Below the pieces are notes generated by a model that made no database searches, was not told the origin of the DNA, and worked only from the letters and a program-made list of their open reading frames with translations. From Pueribacillus sp041725775 (GTDB lineage Bacteria; Bacillota; Bacilli; Bacillales; UBA6769), in NCBI RefSeq assembly GCF_041725775.1, contig NZ_JBEUEL010000004.1:1-64000 (forward strand): a stretch of DNA of 64,000 bases, given 5' to 3'. The position numbers and the translations under genes were made by a program. This document shows positions 1-9,664 of this stretch, in pieces; the first letter of the stretch is position 1, and each line of letters begins with the position of its first letter.

Positions 1-1
1 T

Positions 2-445
2 TGTCATATCGCCCTCGGTGTAACAGATGAAGGTGATCGTGAAATCGTTGGTTTCATGATTCAAAATGGTGAAAGTGAAGCATCTTGGTCCACTTTCTTT
101 GATGATTTGAAAAATCGCGGGTTGTCTGACACACAACTTGTTATTTCTGATGCTCATTCTAGGTTAGTATCAGCGATTCGTAAATCTTTCACAGGTGTTT
201 CCTGGCAGAGATGTCAAGTGCATTTCATGCGAAACATCTTAAGTATTATCCCTAAAAAGGATTCCAAAACCTTTCGTGAAGCTGTTAAAGCAATCTTTCG
301 ATTCTCAGATATTCAATTAGCTAGAGCAACGAAAAACGAACTGTTACGTGCCTACGCGGACAATAAAAAGTATGAGAAAGCCTGCCAAAAATTAGATGAA
401 GGCTATTTGAAGATGCTCTTCAATACACTTTGGTCATTAAATTGA
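2..445 (+). pseudogene. IS256-family transposase remnant
   Basis: The window opens inside a transposase reading frame that runs from base 2 to the stop at 445. Motifs typical of the IS256 (mutator) family are visible: a GDREIVGF block, a VISDAH block holding a likely catalytic Asp, and the WQRCQVHFMRN block. IS256 transposases are about 390-400 residues; only about 147 codons of the central part are here. The frame breaks near bases 401-408, where two extra bases (TA) follow the GATGAAGGC codons. The +2-shifted reading (FEDALQYT) from base 409 restores the family sequence for a short way before degenerating. It is therefore a dead fragment; its upstream part is outside the window. Confidence 0.85.
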
Positions 446-531
446 GTCTTGGACCTAGATTTAATCTAGTCCCAAAATCGCCCCAATTTACCCCCTAAAA
501 TAGCCCCAAATCATGCATTATCTTACAATCC

Positions 532-576
532 AAAAAAAGCCCCAAAACCTTGATATATCAAGGATTTTAAGGCTTT
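532..576 (-). terminator. Rho-independent terminator of rpsD
   Basis: Read on the minus strand, AAAGCC...CCTTGATATATCAAGG...GGCTTTTTTT forms a long stem with the perfect palindrome CCTTGATATATCAAGG (548-563) at its heart, followed by a run of seven T. It lies just after the rpsD stop. Confidence 0.75.
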
Positions 577-604
577 CAATACTACAGTATGCATTGCGTA
601 AAAG

Positions 605-1207
605 TTAACGTGAGTAGAACTCAACAATAAACGCTTCCGTAATTTCAGCAGGCAATTCTGAACGTTCTGGGTAACGAGTGAATGTGCCTTCTAATTTTTC
701 CTGATCAAATGTTAAGTAGTCAGGAACGAAACTGTTTAATTCAAGTGCTTCTTTAATGATATCTAAGTTTCGTGATTTCTCGCGAACGCTAATCGTTTGA
801 CCTGGTTGTAAACGATATGATGGGATGTCAACGCGTTGACCATCAACGAGAATATGACCGTGGTTTACGAGTTGACGAGCTTGGCGACGCGTACGTGCTA
901 AGCCAAGACGATATACGATGTTATCAAGGCGAGATTCGAGAAGAATCATGAAGTTCTCACCGTGAACACCTTTCATTTTTCCAGCTTCGTCAAATGTACG
1001 ACGGAATTGACGCTCGTTTAACCCATACATGTGACGTAATTTTTGTTTCTCTTGTAATTGTAGTCCATATTCAGAAAGCTTTCTTCGTTGATTAGGTCCG
1101 TGTTGTCCAGGTGGATAAGGACGTTTTTGAAGTTCCTTTCCAGTGCCACTTAAAGAAATACCTAATCGACGAGAAAGTTTCCAAGTTGGTCCAGTATAAC
1201 GAGCCAT
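605..1207 (-). CDS. rpsD: 30S ribosomal protein S4
   Basis: A 200-residue protein with the normal length and sequence of bacterial uS4. The N-terminal MARYTGP...RRLGISLSG block and the S4 RNA-binding domain (about residues 90-155, with LDNIVYRLGLARTRRQARQLV) are intact. S4 binds 16S rRNA early in small-subunit assembly and is usually a translational autoregulator in Bacillus. The start ATG is preceded by GGAGGAGC on the minus strand. The gene stands alone, as in B. subtilis, between the IS remnant and dgcP, with its own leader and terminator. Confidence 0.98.
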   Translation of the reverse strand: MARYTGPTWKLSRRLGISLSGTGKELQKRPYPPGQHGPNQRRKLSEYGLQLQEKQKLRHMYGLNERQFRRTFDEAGKMKGVHGENFMILLESRLDNIVYRLGLARTRRQARQLVNHGHILVDGQRVDIPSYRLQPGQTISVREKSRNLDIIKEALELNSFVPDYLTFDQEKLEGTFTRYPERSELPAEITEAFIVEFYSR

Positions 1208-1378
1208 GAAAGCTCCTCCTTAATCACTTGTTTTGTTGTAAAACAGAAACAGTGTTCGTAATCCCGACGTTTGCCCATTTTATTTTCACACACCTTCACT
1301 TCGACAGCGAGAAGTTACACAGTGCACCTCACTCATTCGCAGCCGCGGATCAAAAAGTTTAAAACTCATAATTGACCC
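1208..1378 (-). promoter_or_regulatory. Long 5' leader of rpsD, probable S4 autoregulatory region
   Basis: About 170 bases separate the inferred -10 box from the rpsD start, with no ORF supported in them. Monocistronic Bacillus rpsD is known to be autoregulated by S4 binding to its leader, so this leader is the likely site. I could not fold it with certainty; the assignment rests on position and family knowledge. Confidence 0.45.
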
Positions 1379-1406
1379 AATAGAATGAGAAATAAAATGA
1401 ACTCAA
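1379..1406 (-). promoter_or_regulatory. Candidate sigma-A promoter of rpsD
   Basis: On the minus strand TTGAGT (1401-1406) and TCTATT (1379-1384) are separated by 16 bases. Both boxes are only partial matches to TTGACA/TATAAT. Confidence 0.35.
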
Positions 1407-1597
1407 ACGAAGTTTACGCTAGCTGTCTTATTTTACACAAATTTAAGTATAGGTTTTTTTTTGATAAGAGTCAAGAACATGAAAAACGCTTTAAGGATTA
1501 TACTTGAAATAAAAAACACGAAGCAACTAAAATGTAGTATGATAGAAGTAGGACTTTTGAACGTATGGTGATAGCTTGCTAGAGTGAGGTGAAGGCC

Positions 1598-3037
1598 GTG
1601 ACGAGTCATCATAAAGAGACTTATATCCATAATAATGAATTTGAGCGTTTGTTTCACTTAACGAAAAAACTTCTTTCTATATCACGATCGAATGAAGTAT
1701 TGAGCGAATTTATTCAAGCCCTTTTAGATTTTTATCCCGAATCTCGCATGTTTTTATTATTAACACATGAAGACAATCAATATACCGATTTGCCAATTGC
1801 ATATTTTGAGCGGAATATTAAGTTCAAAAATGAAGTAGCATTTCGAGCATATCAAACGGGAACGATTCAAGTTGATGAAAAAAACGATGAGCGCATGTTG
1901 CATATCCCTTTAAAAGGGTTGCAAGCAATGTATGGTGTTTTGCAGTTAACATTGCCAACATCGAAAGTGATAGAGGAAGCGGATTTTGAAATTTTGAAAC
2001 ATTTAGCGGATGTCTCTGGTAATGCGTTTGAAAAGGCACGGCTTCAAGAACAATTAAATCAGCGGCTTGATGATCTTAATTTGCTGAACGAAACGTCCCA
2101 TACGTTAAATTCTAATCTTCGTTTAACGGATACAGTGGAGTATATGACGAAGCAAATTCAATCATCCATTCAAGCTGAGCAAGTCGGATTCTTTTTTTAT
2201 AATCGCTACGGCGAAATTGAAACGTTAACGGGTTCTAGTGAATATTTTTTTGAGAAAAATTCAGAAATGCTCGTTGTTAAAATAAGTGAAGAAGTGAAAA
2301 AGCGAAAAGAAGCATTTATGATTACCGATATGAAAAATGGAAATATCGAGTCAATGTATCAATCACTTTTGGCAGTTCCGATGATCCATGATCGAGAGCT
2401 GAAAGGCGCTGCGATTGTCTTGCATCATGATCCCTATTATTTTACATTTGAGCAGTTTAAATTGCTCCAATCACTTATCTATCATTTCACTTTAGCATTT
2501 ATAAACTCGATGCTACACGAAGAAATGGAACAATTAGCGATTACGGATCAATTAACACGTTTATATTCTCGAAATTATTTGGACGAAAAAATTAACGAAT
2601 CGATGGAAAAAGACTGTTTGGGGACGTTCATTTTATTTGATATTGACGATTTTAAACAAGTGAATGATACGTACGGACATTTAACAGGTGATGACGTCAT
2701 TATTCAAGTCGCTAATATTATCTTGAAGAATAAACGAGAAACAGATATTGCTGCACGATGGGGTGGTGAGGAACTTGCACTTTATTTGCCATCTGTCGAT
2801 GTGAACAAAGGGTTGAAAATTGCGAAACGACTCGTAAAAGCTGTGCAACAGAGTACAAGCCCTTCCGTTACGATTTCGGGAGGAGTGACGTATTGGAGTG
2901 CAAAAAAATCCGAAGATACAGTGACAAAACTATTTAATCGTGCTGATCAGGCGCTTTATGAAGCGAAACGTTCCGGGAAAAACCGCATCGTAGTAGATTC
3001 ATCCACTTCTAGCGACAATCTTCTACATGAAGAGTAG
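1598..3037 (+). CDS. dgcP: GAF-GGDEF diguanylate cyclase
   Basis: A 479-residue protein that should make cyclic di-GMP from two GTP. An N-terminal sensory half (about residues 10-310, two GAF-like segments) precedes a GGDEF domain (about 320-470). The active-site signature is GGEEL (about 389-393). An inhibitory I-site RETD lies five residues before it, so product inhibition is expected. The longest frame begins nine bases upstream, but GTG at 1598 has AGGTGA at the right spacing. The position next to rpsD and refZ matches B. subtilis dgcP (ytrP). The signal sensed by the GAF half cannot be told from sequence. Confidence 0.9.
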   Translation: MTSHHKETYIHNNEFERLFHLTKKLLSISRSNEVLSEFIQALLDFYPESRMFLLLTHEDNQYTDLPIAYFERNIKFKNEVAFRAYQTGTIQVDEKNDERMLHIPLKGLQAMYGVLQLTLPTSKVIEEADFEILKHLADVSGNAFEKARLQEQLNQRLDDLNLLNETSHTLNSNLRLTDTVEYMTKQIQSSIQAEQVGFFFYNRYGEIETLTGSSEYFFEKNSEMLVVKISEEVKKRKEAFMITDMKNGNIESMYQSLLAVPMIHDRELKGAAIVLHHDPYYFTFEQFKLLQSLIYHFTLAFINSMLHEEMEQLAITDQLTRLYSRNYLDEKINESMEKDCLGTFILFDIDDFKQVNDTYGHLTGDDVIIQVANIILKNKRETDIAARWGGEELALYLPSVDVNKGLKIAKRLVKAVQQSTSPSVTISGGVTYWSAKKSEDTVTKLFNRADQALYEAKRSGKNRIVVDSSTSSDNLLHEE

Positions 3038-3148
3038 GAATCTAGTTGCAATTTGTCGTACGATTCTGCTAGGAATTTGTAGTTAAAAGGTGGAAAATAT
3101 AAATAACGACAAGCGACTCCTAGTAGAATGAAATTAGGTGGGATAAAT

Positions 3149-3787
3149 ATGGATGAACGAATGACGAGGCAAAATATTTGTAACGCAGCCGTATCATTGT
3201 TCAATACGAAAGGTTTTACTGGAACGTCTGTAAGAGAAATCGCGAAAAAGGCAAATGTAAATGTCTCGCTGATTTCCTATTATTTTAATGGGAAACAAGG
3301 TTTACTAGAAACTTTAATGGAATCTTTTTTCGAAGCGTATATCAAAGTTTTAGAAAATGCCTATGAATTAAGCGATACACTTTCAACTCGAAACTGTATT
3401 CGTAAATCGATTTTTGACTTGCTTAACTATCAACAGGAAAATAGCCGCCTTGCTCGATTTGTTCATCGTGAAACGACGATCGACTCTACGTTGACAAGAG
3501 AGATTATGGCTATTTACTTACGGAAAGAAAAGTTTTATTGGCAAAAGTTGTTTGAACAAGGTTTTCGTTCAGGTGAATTGACGAAACGTGATCTCGATTT
3601 CACGATCATCCAATTAAAAGGGATGATTACGATGCCGTTTAGTAACCCGCAATACGTTGAAGAAATTTTTCATCTTTCACCAACTGAACAGTACTTTATA
3701 CGGAAATATGGATTGTATATCGTTCAATGGCTTGACGAACGATTTTCATGCCATGAAAAACAGAAGCAAAAAGCAGATGTTGGATAA
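3149..3787 (+). CDS. refZ: TetR-type regulator RefZ
   Basis: A 212-residue TetR-family DNA-binding protein. The N-terminal helix-turn-helix (about residues 8-52, with GFTGTSVREIAKKANV and SYYF) is typical. In B. subtilis RefZ (YttP) binds sites near the origin and affects FtsZ placement at sporulation. The assignment rests on TetR character, length (about 207 in B. subtilis) and position between dgcP and hisJ. The ATG at 3149 is preferred over one 21 bases upstream because AGGTGG lies seven bases before it. Confidence 0.85.
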   Translation: MDERMTRQNICNAAVSLFNTKGFTGTSVREIAKKANVNVSLISYYFNGKQGLLETLMESFFEAYIKVLENAYELSDTLSTRNCIRKSIFDLLNYQQENSRLARFVHRETTIDSTLTREIMAIYLRKEKFYWQKLFEQGFRSGELTKRDLDFTIIQLKGMITMPFSNPQYVEEIFHLSPTEQYFIRKYGLYIVQWLDERFSCHEKQKQKADVG

Positions 3788-3790
3788 TGT

Positions 3791-3837
3791 GAAAGCAACA
3801 TGCTCCCTTAAGTTTGTTGGGAGCCTGTTGCTTTATT
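3791..3837. terminator. Bidirectional terminator between refZ and hisJ
   Basis: AAAGCAACaTGCTCCC and GGGAGCcTGTTGCTTT form a strong stem between the convergent genes refZ and hisJ. T-rich sequence follows on the plus strand. It can serve both transcripts. Confidence 0.75.
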
Positions 3838-4660
3838 TCAATCCTTTCGGAACTGTCGTTTTATCGTGCAAATAAAGTTGTTGAAAGCCTTGACCTAATC
3901 CTTTTACACTATGTGCATCCGAACCATAAATTAGTGGAATGCCACGTTTGACCGCTTCATTAATAATCCATCCGGATGGATAAGCTTCTTTGCATAGCGG
4001 TTTCGTCAAACCAGCCCCATTATAGTCGAGTTCAAACCCTTTAATTTCGACTAAGTCTAATATTTCCATGATTGCGTTTTTGTTCGTTTTTTCATAAGGA
4101 AATTGCTTTTGAAATTTACGCACGAGTGTCATATGGCCAATTCTTCTCGGTTTGTGCTCTCCTAAGTCTGCGAGTATCGACTGTTTAACAGTATGAAAAT
4201 ATTTTTTATAAACAGCATCAACGGTTCCCGCTTTTTCAACAATTTGAGCAAACATTTCTGGACTGAAGTCTAAACAAAAATAATCATTTTGAAAGTGTAA
4301 AAAATGCACGGATAAAATCGCATCATCTAAATATTTTCCCCATTTTGAAAGAAATGCCCGTATATCTCTATCAAAACCTTCGATATAATCAACTTCAAGA
4401 CCAATATTTATAGTGATTTTCGATTCGAAGTCTTTTTTTAACCTCGTTAACGTCTCAACGTATGCATCCATATCGATAAGGCGCATTCCGCTATCTTGAT
4501 CAGGAGTCGGATCAATAAATGAAGAAGGAAGCGGTGCATGTTCAGTGAACGTTAACCCTTGAATGCCAAGTTCAATCGCTCGTTCTATGTAAGCTTCAAA
4601 AGAATCGCTTGTCCCGTGGGGACAAAAAGGAGTATGTACGTGTCCATCGTAACGGATCAT
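3833..4660 (-). CDS. hisJ: Histidinol-phosphatase, PHP family
   Basis: A 275-residue PHP-fold metallophosphatase that removes phosphate from L-histidinol phosphate in histidine synthesis. Metal-binding motifs are in place: DGHVHTPFCPH at the N-terminus, TEH near residue 40, GLEVD near 93, an SVHF block and GSDAH near 245. Length and position beside refZ and ezrA match B. subtilis HisJ (YtvP). It is divergent from ezrA, with repeat copy A in the shared upstream region. Confidence 0.95.
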   Translation of the reverse strand: MIRYDGHVHTPFCPHGTSDSFEAYIERAIELGIQGLTFTEHAPLPSSFIDPTPDQDSGMRLIDMDAYVETLTRLKKDFESKITINIGLEVDYIEGFDRDIRAFLSKWGKYLDDAILSVHFLHFQNDYFCLDFSPEMFAQIVEKAGTVDAVYKKYFHTVKQSILADLGEHKPRRIGHMTLVRKFQKQFPYEKTNKNAIMEILDLVEIKGFELDYNGAGLTKPLCKEAYPSGWIINEAVKRGIPLIYGSDAHSVKGLGQGFQQLYLHDKTTVPKGLK

Positions 4661-4802
4661 TTATTATCCCACCTTTTATTATTAAAATCCAACAATTAAA
4701 AGAGAATTTTGACAAAAAATGTAGGAAACCGATACTCAAATGAGTGGTTACATGGTATCATAATAGCAAGATATTATGAAAAAGACGAAGACTTTATTTA
4801 AA

Positions 4803-5025
4803 GCGAGGTTTAGGCTCACATAAGTGGGTCATGCAAATGTTGCCACAGGACTCAAACAATGCTCCGTCGAGTATGCTGTACTAAAGAGTAAACCGAGAAC
4901 AATACATCCTCGAATCATTATCGGGTGTCTCGAACGTGGCGTACTTAGTCTGCCTGCCTAATAAATCACTAATGGGTAGCGACACTTATCAATTTTTAGC
5001 GTGTGTTTGAATAATCAACGGATAC
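4803..5025 (+). repeat. Structured intergenic repeat, copy A (hisJ-ezrA)
   Basis: It fills most of the 460-base gap between hisJ and ezrA. It holds the hairpin GGCTCACataaGTGGGTC (4813-4830) and a core in which ACAGgACTC pairs with GAGTatgCTGT. A conserved tail reads TCTCGAACGT..GCGT. Its right end (from about 4979) repeats, in direct orientation, the GCGA.ACTTATCA..TTTTTA module that forms the left ends of copies C and D. An imperfect hairpin plus T-run (5043-5077) follows. No ORF is supported. Confidence 0.75.
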
Positions 5026-5120
5026 TTGACATGCTGAAACAGAAGCCTGTCATTTTACTATACACAGGTTGCTTTGTTTTATCACTTTGAAGGATGCACG
5101 TTTCGGAAAGGGTGCTTTCA

Positions 5121-6833
5121 GTGAAAGTTATTATTGGCATTGTCGTGCTGCTTACAGTTTTTATCATTATAGGTGCATTAATACGTAAAAAAATATATCG
5201 AGAAGTCGACCGCCTCAGTCTTTGGAAAATCGAAATTTTGAATCGACCCATCTCAGATGAAATTTCAAAAGTGAAATCGTTGCATATGATTGGAGAAACG
5301 GAAAAGCGTTTTGAACATTGGCGAAGTGAGTGGGAACGAATCATTGCGATTGAGCTGCCCGACATAGAAGAGACGTTAATCGATGCTGAAGAGGCTTCGG
5401 ATAAATATCGTTTTCGAAAAGCGAAACAGACGCTTTCAGCGATTGAGAACGAATTACATAAAATTGAAGAAAAAATTGAAGTGATTTTAAAAGAAGTTAA
5501 CGAGTGGGTAAGAAGTGAAGAAGATAGTAAAATTCAGATCGTCACATTACAGGCTGAATACAACGAAACAAAACAATTTTTACTTTCGCATTACCCCAGT
5601 TTTGGAAAAGCGGCCGCAATTATCGAAGAGCAATTTCAAAAGGTCGATGAAAGTTTAGCTCAATACGAAGATGCGAATGCAGACGGAAATTACCCGAAAG
5701 CAGAAGAAATTTTAGTCTCTACACAGAAAATGATTGATGAAATAAAAGTAAAGCTTGAAAAAATCCCAGAGTTTCGCATCCAATTGACGTCAGAATTACC
5801 GAAAAAAATAGCTCAGCTAGAACGAGATATTGACGAAATGGAAAGGAAAGACTTTATTTTAGAGCGTCGTTCTTTTCAAAAAGAACTGGATGTAATACGT
5901 GATATTCTTCAAGCAGAATTGAAAAAAGTCGAAGCGGATGATCTTTCGACTACAGGTGAGAAAGTAAATGAATGCAATGAGCGAGTCGAGGCATTATACG
6001 ATTTACTTGCAAAAGAAGTTGAAGCGAAGCAAGCGGTTATTGAAAAGCAAACAAAGCTGACACAAGATCTTGAAGTGCTACAAACGAATATTTCGGAATT
6101 GAAAAACGAAGTTCAAACGATTTTGGAGCGCTATCGAATTGATGATAAAGACTTAAAGTCACAAGTAAATTTAGAAAAACGGGTAGAACAGCTAGTCGCA
6201 CGATTTGAAACGGTAGAAGAATCTTTGGAGCAGAAAGAACAATCGTATACGACCGTTCAGCATATGCTGGAAGAAATCGATGAAAAACTGAAAGAATTGC
6301 AAACATTAAGCGAAGACTATGCTGAAATGTTAGCGAACTTAAGAAAAGATGAAATTGAAGCGAAAGAAACAATCGAGCTGTTAATGAAACAATTGTTTAA
6401 TGCGCAACGACTAATTGAGCGATACAATTTACCGGGAGTTCCTGATACATACTTCGTTTCTGTGGAGGAAGCGGAAGAGAAAGTAACTGAAGTTGAAGCG
6501 AAATTAAAAGAAAGCCCGCTTGATATCCCAGCAATCAATTATGCTTTAAAGCAAGCTTTAAAAGTTGTTGAGTTGTGCTTGAAGGATACGGAAGACATGA
6601 TCGAAACATCATTATTAAGTGAAAAATTAATCCAATATGGAAATCGTTATAAAAGCAGTGATCCTTCGATTGCGAAGGCATTGCAAGAAGCAGAAGAAGC
6701 ATTTCGAAATTATTTATATGCTGATGCTTTAGAAATCGCAGCACGTGCGATCGAACCGATCGATCCAGACGCACTGAAAAAAATCAATGTTGAATTGGAA
6801 GAGATTGAGCTCTCGATACTCGTCAAATCGTAA
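5121..6833 (+). CDS. ezrA: Septation ring formation regulator EzrA
   Basis: A 570-residue membrane-anchored cytoplasmic protein that restrains Z-ring formation away from midcell. A single N-terminal transmembrane helix (about residues 3-20) is followed by RKKIYREVDRL and WKIEILNRP, signatures of EzrA, then a long alpha-helical spectrin-like coiled-coil region to the end. The QNR-like C-terminal patch is not obvious. The GTG at 5121 has AGGGTG seven bases upstream and gives a length close to the 562 of B. subtilis; a start at 5094 would add nine residues unlike the family. Confidence 0.95.
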   Translation: MKVIIGIVVLLTVFIIIGALIRKKIYREVDRLSLWKIEILNRPISDEISKVKSLHMIGETEKRFEHWRSEWERIIAIELPDIEETLIDAEEASDKYRFRKAKQTLSAIENELHKIEEKIEVILKEVNEWVRSEEDSKIQIVTLQAEYNETKQFLLSHYPSFGKAAAIIEEQFQKVDESLAQYEDANADGNYPKAEEILVSTQKMIDEIKVKLEKIPEFRIQLTSELPKKIAQLERDIDEMERKDFILERRSFQKELDVIRDILQAELKKVEADDLSTTGEKVNECNERVEALYDLLAKEVEAKQAVIEKQTKLTQDLEVLQTNISELKNEVQTILERYRIDDKDLKSQVNLEKRVEQLVARFETVEESLEQKEQSYTTVQHMLEEIDEKLKELQTLSEDYAEMLANLRKDEIEAKETIELLMKQLFNAQRLIERYNLPGVPDTYFVSVEEAEEKVTEVEAKLKESPLDIPAINYALKQALKVVELCLKDTEDMIETSLLSEKLIQYGNRYKSSDPSIAKALQEAEEAFRNYLYADALEIAARAIEPIDPDALKKINVELEEIELSILVKS

Positions 6834-6868
6834 AAACACTCGGGGAAACGAAACACCGAGTGTTTTTT
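6834..6868 (+). terminator. Terminator of ezrA
   Basis: AACACTCGG and CCGAGTGTT form a perfect stem with an eleven-base loop, followed by a T-run. Confidence 0.85.
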
Positions 6869-6957
6869 ACTGTCACGAAACGTCCATTCCTTTACAACCG
6901 TCCTATAATTATGCTTGAATATAGACATTGAAATCGTCTAATAAGAGGGAAGTTTGA

Positions 6958-8088
6958 ATGATTTATTTAGATAACAGTGCAACGACAGAACCTTACAAAG
7001 AAGTGATAGAAACGTTTACGACAGTGTCTGAAAAATTTTATGGCAACCCATCTTCTTTACATGAAAAAGGGTGGGAAACAGAACGATTAATTGAACGGGC
7101 ACGTCAATTAATCGGAAAATACCTTCATGTGAAACCGCAGGAGATCGTGTTCACTTCGGGCGGAACTGAAGGAAATAATTTAGCGATAAAAGGTGTTGCG
7201 TTTCAGTTTCATCAACGAGGAAAACACATGATTACGACAGAGATTGAACATCCTTCAAGTATAGAAGCGTTTCGTTTTTTAGAGACGTTAGGGTTTGACG
7301 TGACCTATTTACCTGTTGATGAAAATGGGCTTGTGTCTGCTGAAGCTGTGAGAGAAGCGGTACGAGACGATACGATTTTAGTTTCGATCATTCATGTCAA
7401 TAATGAAATCGGCTCAATTCAACCGATTGAGGAGATCGGCGCGTTTTTAAAGACAGAACGGAAAATTATTTTTCACGTCGATCATGTGCAAGGACTATCG
7501 AAAGTACCGCTAAGTTTCTATGAAGCGAATATTGATTTATGTACAGTTTCAGGTCATAAAATTCATGGGCTGAAGGGGACTGGACTGCTCTATGTCCGCG
7601 AAGGCTTAAAATTAACACCACTTCTACACGGCGGGGGTCAAGAAAACGGGTTCCGATCGGGTACTGAAAATGTAGCAGGTATCGTTTCACTCGCGAAGGC
7701 GATTCGATTAAGCTTTGAAAAAGCGAATGTGGATAAGTTGTACGAGTTGAAACAATATGTAATCAATGAGCTTGAGCAAATAGAAGGTTTGATTTTAAAT
7801 ACACCGAAGCAGCACTCAGCCCCGCACATCGTAAACTTTTCGCTCCCGGGGTACAAACCAGAAGTGCTCATTCATGCGCTCTCCAAAAAAGGAATTTCGC
7901 TTTCGACAAAATCAGCTTGTTCATCGAAACAAAGTGAAGCGAGCCACGTCATTTTGGCGATTGGAGAAAATAAAGAGCGCGCCCAATCAGCATTGAGAGT
8001 AAGCATGTCTTTTCATACGGAAAAAGCAGACTGCGAAATGTTTATTCATCATTTGCGTGAACAAAAACAATGGATAGGAGGATCATAA
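6958..8088 (+). CDS. nifZ: Cysteine desulfurase (NifS/NifZ type)
   Basis: A 376-residue PLP enzyme of aminotransferase class V that moves sulfur from cysteine to an enzyme persulfide. The PLP lysine lies in SGHKIHG (about residue 201) and the catalytic cysteine in KSACSSKQ (about 321). The gene overlaps thiI by one base (TAATG), so the pair is translationally coupled. In B. subtilis NifZ supplies sulfur to ThiI for tRNA 4-thiouridine, and the same job is inferred here. It should not be read as the Fe-S cluster desulfurase SufS. Confidence 0.93.
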   Translation: MIYLDNSATTEPYKEVIETFTTVSEKFYGNPSSLHEKGWETERLIERARQLIGKYLHVKPQEIVFTSGGTEGNNLAIKGVAFQFHQRGKHMITTEIEHPSSIEAFRFLETLGFDVTYLPVDENGLVSAEAVREAVRDDTILVSIIHVNNEIGSIQPIEEIGAFLKTERKIIFHVDHVQGLSKVPLSFYEANIDLCTVSGHKIHGLKGTGLLYVREGLKLTPLLHGGGQENGFRSGTENVAGIVSLAKAIRLSFEKANVDKLYELKQYVINELEQIEGLILNTPKQHSAPHIVNFSLPGYKPEVLIHALSKKGISLSTKSACSSKQSEASHVILAIGENKERAQSALRVSMSFHTEKADCEMFIHHLREQKQWIGGS

Positions 8089-9293
8089 TGGAATATGATC
8101 ACATTTTGATCCGATTTGGTGAAATTGCATTAAAAGGAAAAAACCGTAAAAGCTTTGAAGAACAACTCATTCGTAACATTCGACCATTGCTTCAACAATT
8201 TCCGGATGTTCGTTTACAGCGTTCTTACAATCAGTTATATGTTGTGCTGAATGGAACAGATTATGAACCAATCGTAAAAAAATTAAAAACTGTTTTTGGG
8301 ATTCAGTCTATGAGTGTCGCATTAAAGTCTGAAAATGATATCGAAGACATGAAGCGGGTGGCACTAAGCGCGATTGCGATGGCTGGAGCTGAAGTTAAAA
8401 CATTCAAAGTATCGGCGCGGAGAAAGTTTAAGCCGTTCCCGATTGACTCTCAACAGTTAAATCGTCTGTTAGGAGCACACATCTTGAAAAATTATAAAAA
8501 CATTAAAGTCGATGTCCACGAACCAGACGTAGAACTCCGTGTTGAAGTAAAAAGCGATGGGACGTATTTCAGTTCACTGCAAATTCAAGGGGCGGGTGGA
8601 TTGCCAGTCGGAAGTTCAGGTAAAGTGATGCTCATGTTATCAGGAGGAATTGATAGTCCAGTTGCTGGTTATCTGGCAATGAAACGTGGTGTAACGCTTG
8701 AAGCCATTCATTTTCATAGCCCTCCATATACGAGTGAACGGGCGAAGCAAAAAGTCGAAGACTTAACTAATGTATTAGCCAATTGTGGGGTAAACGTCCA
8801 ACTTCATGTCGTGCCTTTTACGTACATTCAACAAGAAATTAAAAGGCATGTTCCCGAACATTATTCTATGACGATCATGCGGCGTATGATGCTTCGGATT
8901 GCAGAAAAAATAGCTCGTAAGCGAGGTGCTTTGGCACTCGTCACAGGGGAAAGCTTAGGGCAAGTTGCAAGCCAAACGGTTGAAAGTATGCATACGATTA
9001 ATGAAGTGACGTCGATGCCAGTGCTGCGCCCACTTATTTCAATGGATAAGCTAGAAATAATGGACATTGCAAAAAAAATTAACACGTATGACATTTCAAT
9101 TCGTCCGTATGAAGATTGTTGCACGATCTTTTTACCGACGCATCCCGTAACGAAGCCTAAAGTTGAGCGTGCAATCGCATATGAGCAAGCTCTTGACGTC
9201 GAAAAATTAATCAATAAAGCAGTTGAAACGACTGATATGCTAACGTTTGCAGCTGAAAAAAAGATGGAATCGCCAGTCGATGAATTGTTTTAA
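8088..9293 (+). CDS. thiI: tRNA 4-thiouridine synthase ThiI
   Basis: A 401-residue enzyme that adenylates U8 of tRNA and inserts sulfur. It has an N-terminal ferredoxin-like segment, a THUMP domain (about residues 60-165) and a PP-loop ATP pyrophosphatase with SGGIDSPVAG (about 185-194). It ends without the rhodanese domain found in enterobacterial ThiI, as in Bacillus, so persulfide delivery from NifZ fits. The ATG at 8088 is chosen over 8070 because AGGAGG lies five bases before it and the length equals B. subtilis ThiI. Confidence 0.96.
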   Translation: MEYDHILIRFGEIALKGKNRKSFEEQLIRNIRPLLQQFPDVRLQRSYNQLYVVLNGTDYEPIVKKLKTVFGIQSMSVALKSENDIEDMKRVALSAIAMAGAEVKTFKVSARRKFKPFPIDSQQLNRLLGAHILKNYKNIKVDVHEPDVELRVEVKSDGTYFSSLQIQGAGGLPVGSSGKVMLMLSGGIDSPVAGYLAMKRGVTLEAIHFHSPPYTSERAKQKVEDLTNVLANCGVNVQLHVVPFTYIQQEIKRHVPEHYSMTIMRRMMLRIAEKIARKRGALALVTGESLGQVASQTVESMHTINEVTSMPVLRPLISMDKLEIMDIAKKINTYDISIRPYEDCCTIFLPTHPVTKPKVERAIAYEQALDVEKLINKAVETTDMLTFAAEKKMESPVDELF

Positions 9294-9382
9294 GAATTGC
9301 CATCGTTGGTCGTGATTACCAAACAAAAATTAGTATGTTTCAGCTTATTTTACAAATCATAATAGCCAAGGGGGTGAAATCC

Positions 9383-9580
9383 TTGGCTAATAACAATTCA
9401 AATCAATTGCTTGTTCCAGGAGTTGAACAGGCGTTAGAACAAATGAAGTATGAAATCGCTCAAGAATTCGGTGTGAACTTAGGAGCAGATTCAACATCTC
9501 GCTCGAACGGTTCAGTTGGTGGAGAAATTACAAAACGATTAGTGCAACAAGCACAAAGTCAAATGTCTTCACGTCAATAA
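9383..9580 (+). CDS. sspA: Alpha/beta-type small acid-soluble spore protein
   Basis: A 65-residue SASP that coats and protects spore DNA. It carries the family blocks QLLVPGVEQALEQMK, YEIAQEFGV (the germination protease cleavage region) and GEITKRLVQQAQ. The TTG start at 9383 has GGGGGTG just upstream; the longer frame would add an unrelated hydrophobic tail. Placement after thiI matches sspA in B. subtilis, although alpha/beta paralogues are hard to tell apart. I found no convincing sigma-G promoter. Its presence is the clearest mark of a spore former. Confidence 0.93.
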   Translation: MANNNSNQLLVPGVEQALEQMKYEIAQEFGVNLGADSTSRSNGSVGGEITKRLVQQAQSQMSSRQ

Positions 9581-9600
9581 TTTAATAATCATTGGCTAAC

Positions 9601-9627
9601 AAGAGCGGGTCTTCCCGCTCTTTTTTC
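9601..9627 (+). terminator. Terminator of the SASP gene
   Basis: AAGAGCGGG and CCCGCTCTT form a tight stem with a three-to-four base loop and a following T-run. Confidence 0.88.
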
Positions 9628-9664
9628 GATCGTTACAATATGGTAATATATAATATGTTTGTGT

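Noticed and set aside
1433..1657. 74-codon minus-strand frame between rpsD and dgcP
   Set aside because: It overlaps the dgcP start and its promoter region, and the product is a run of Phe/Ile/Leu expected from T-rich DNA.
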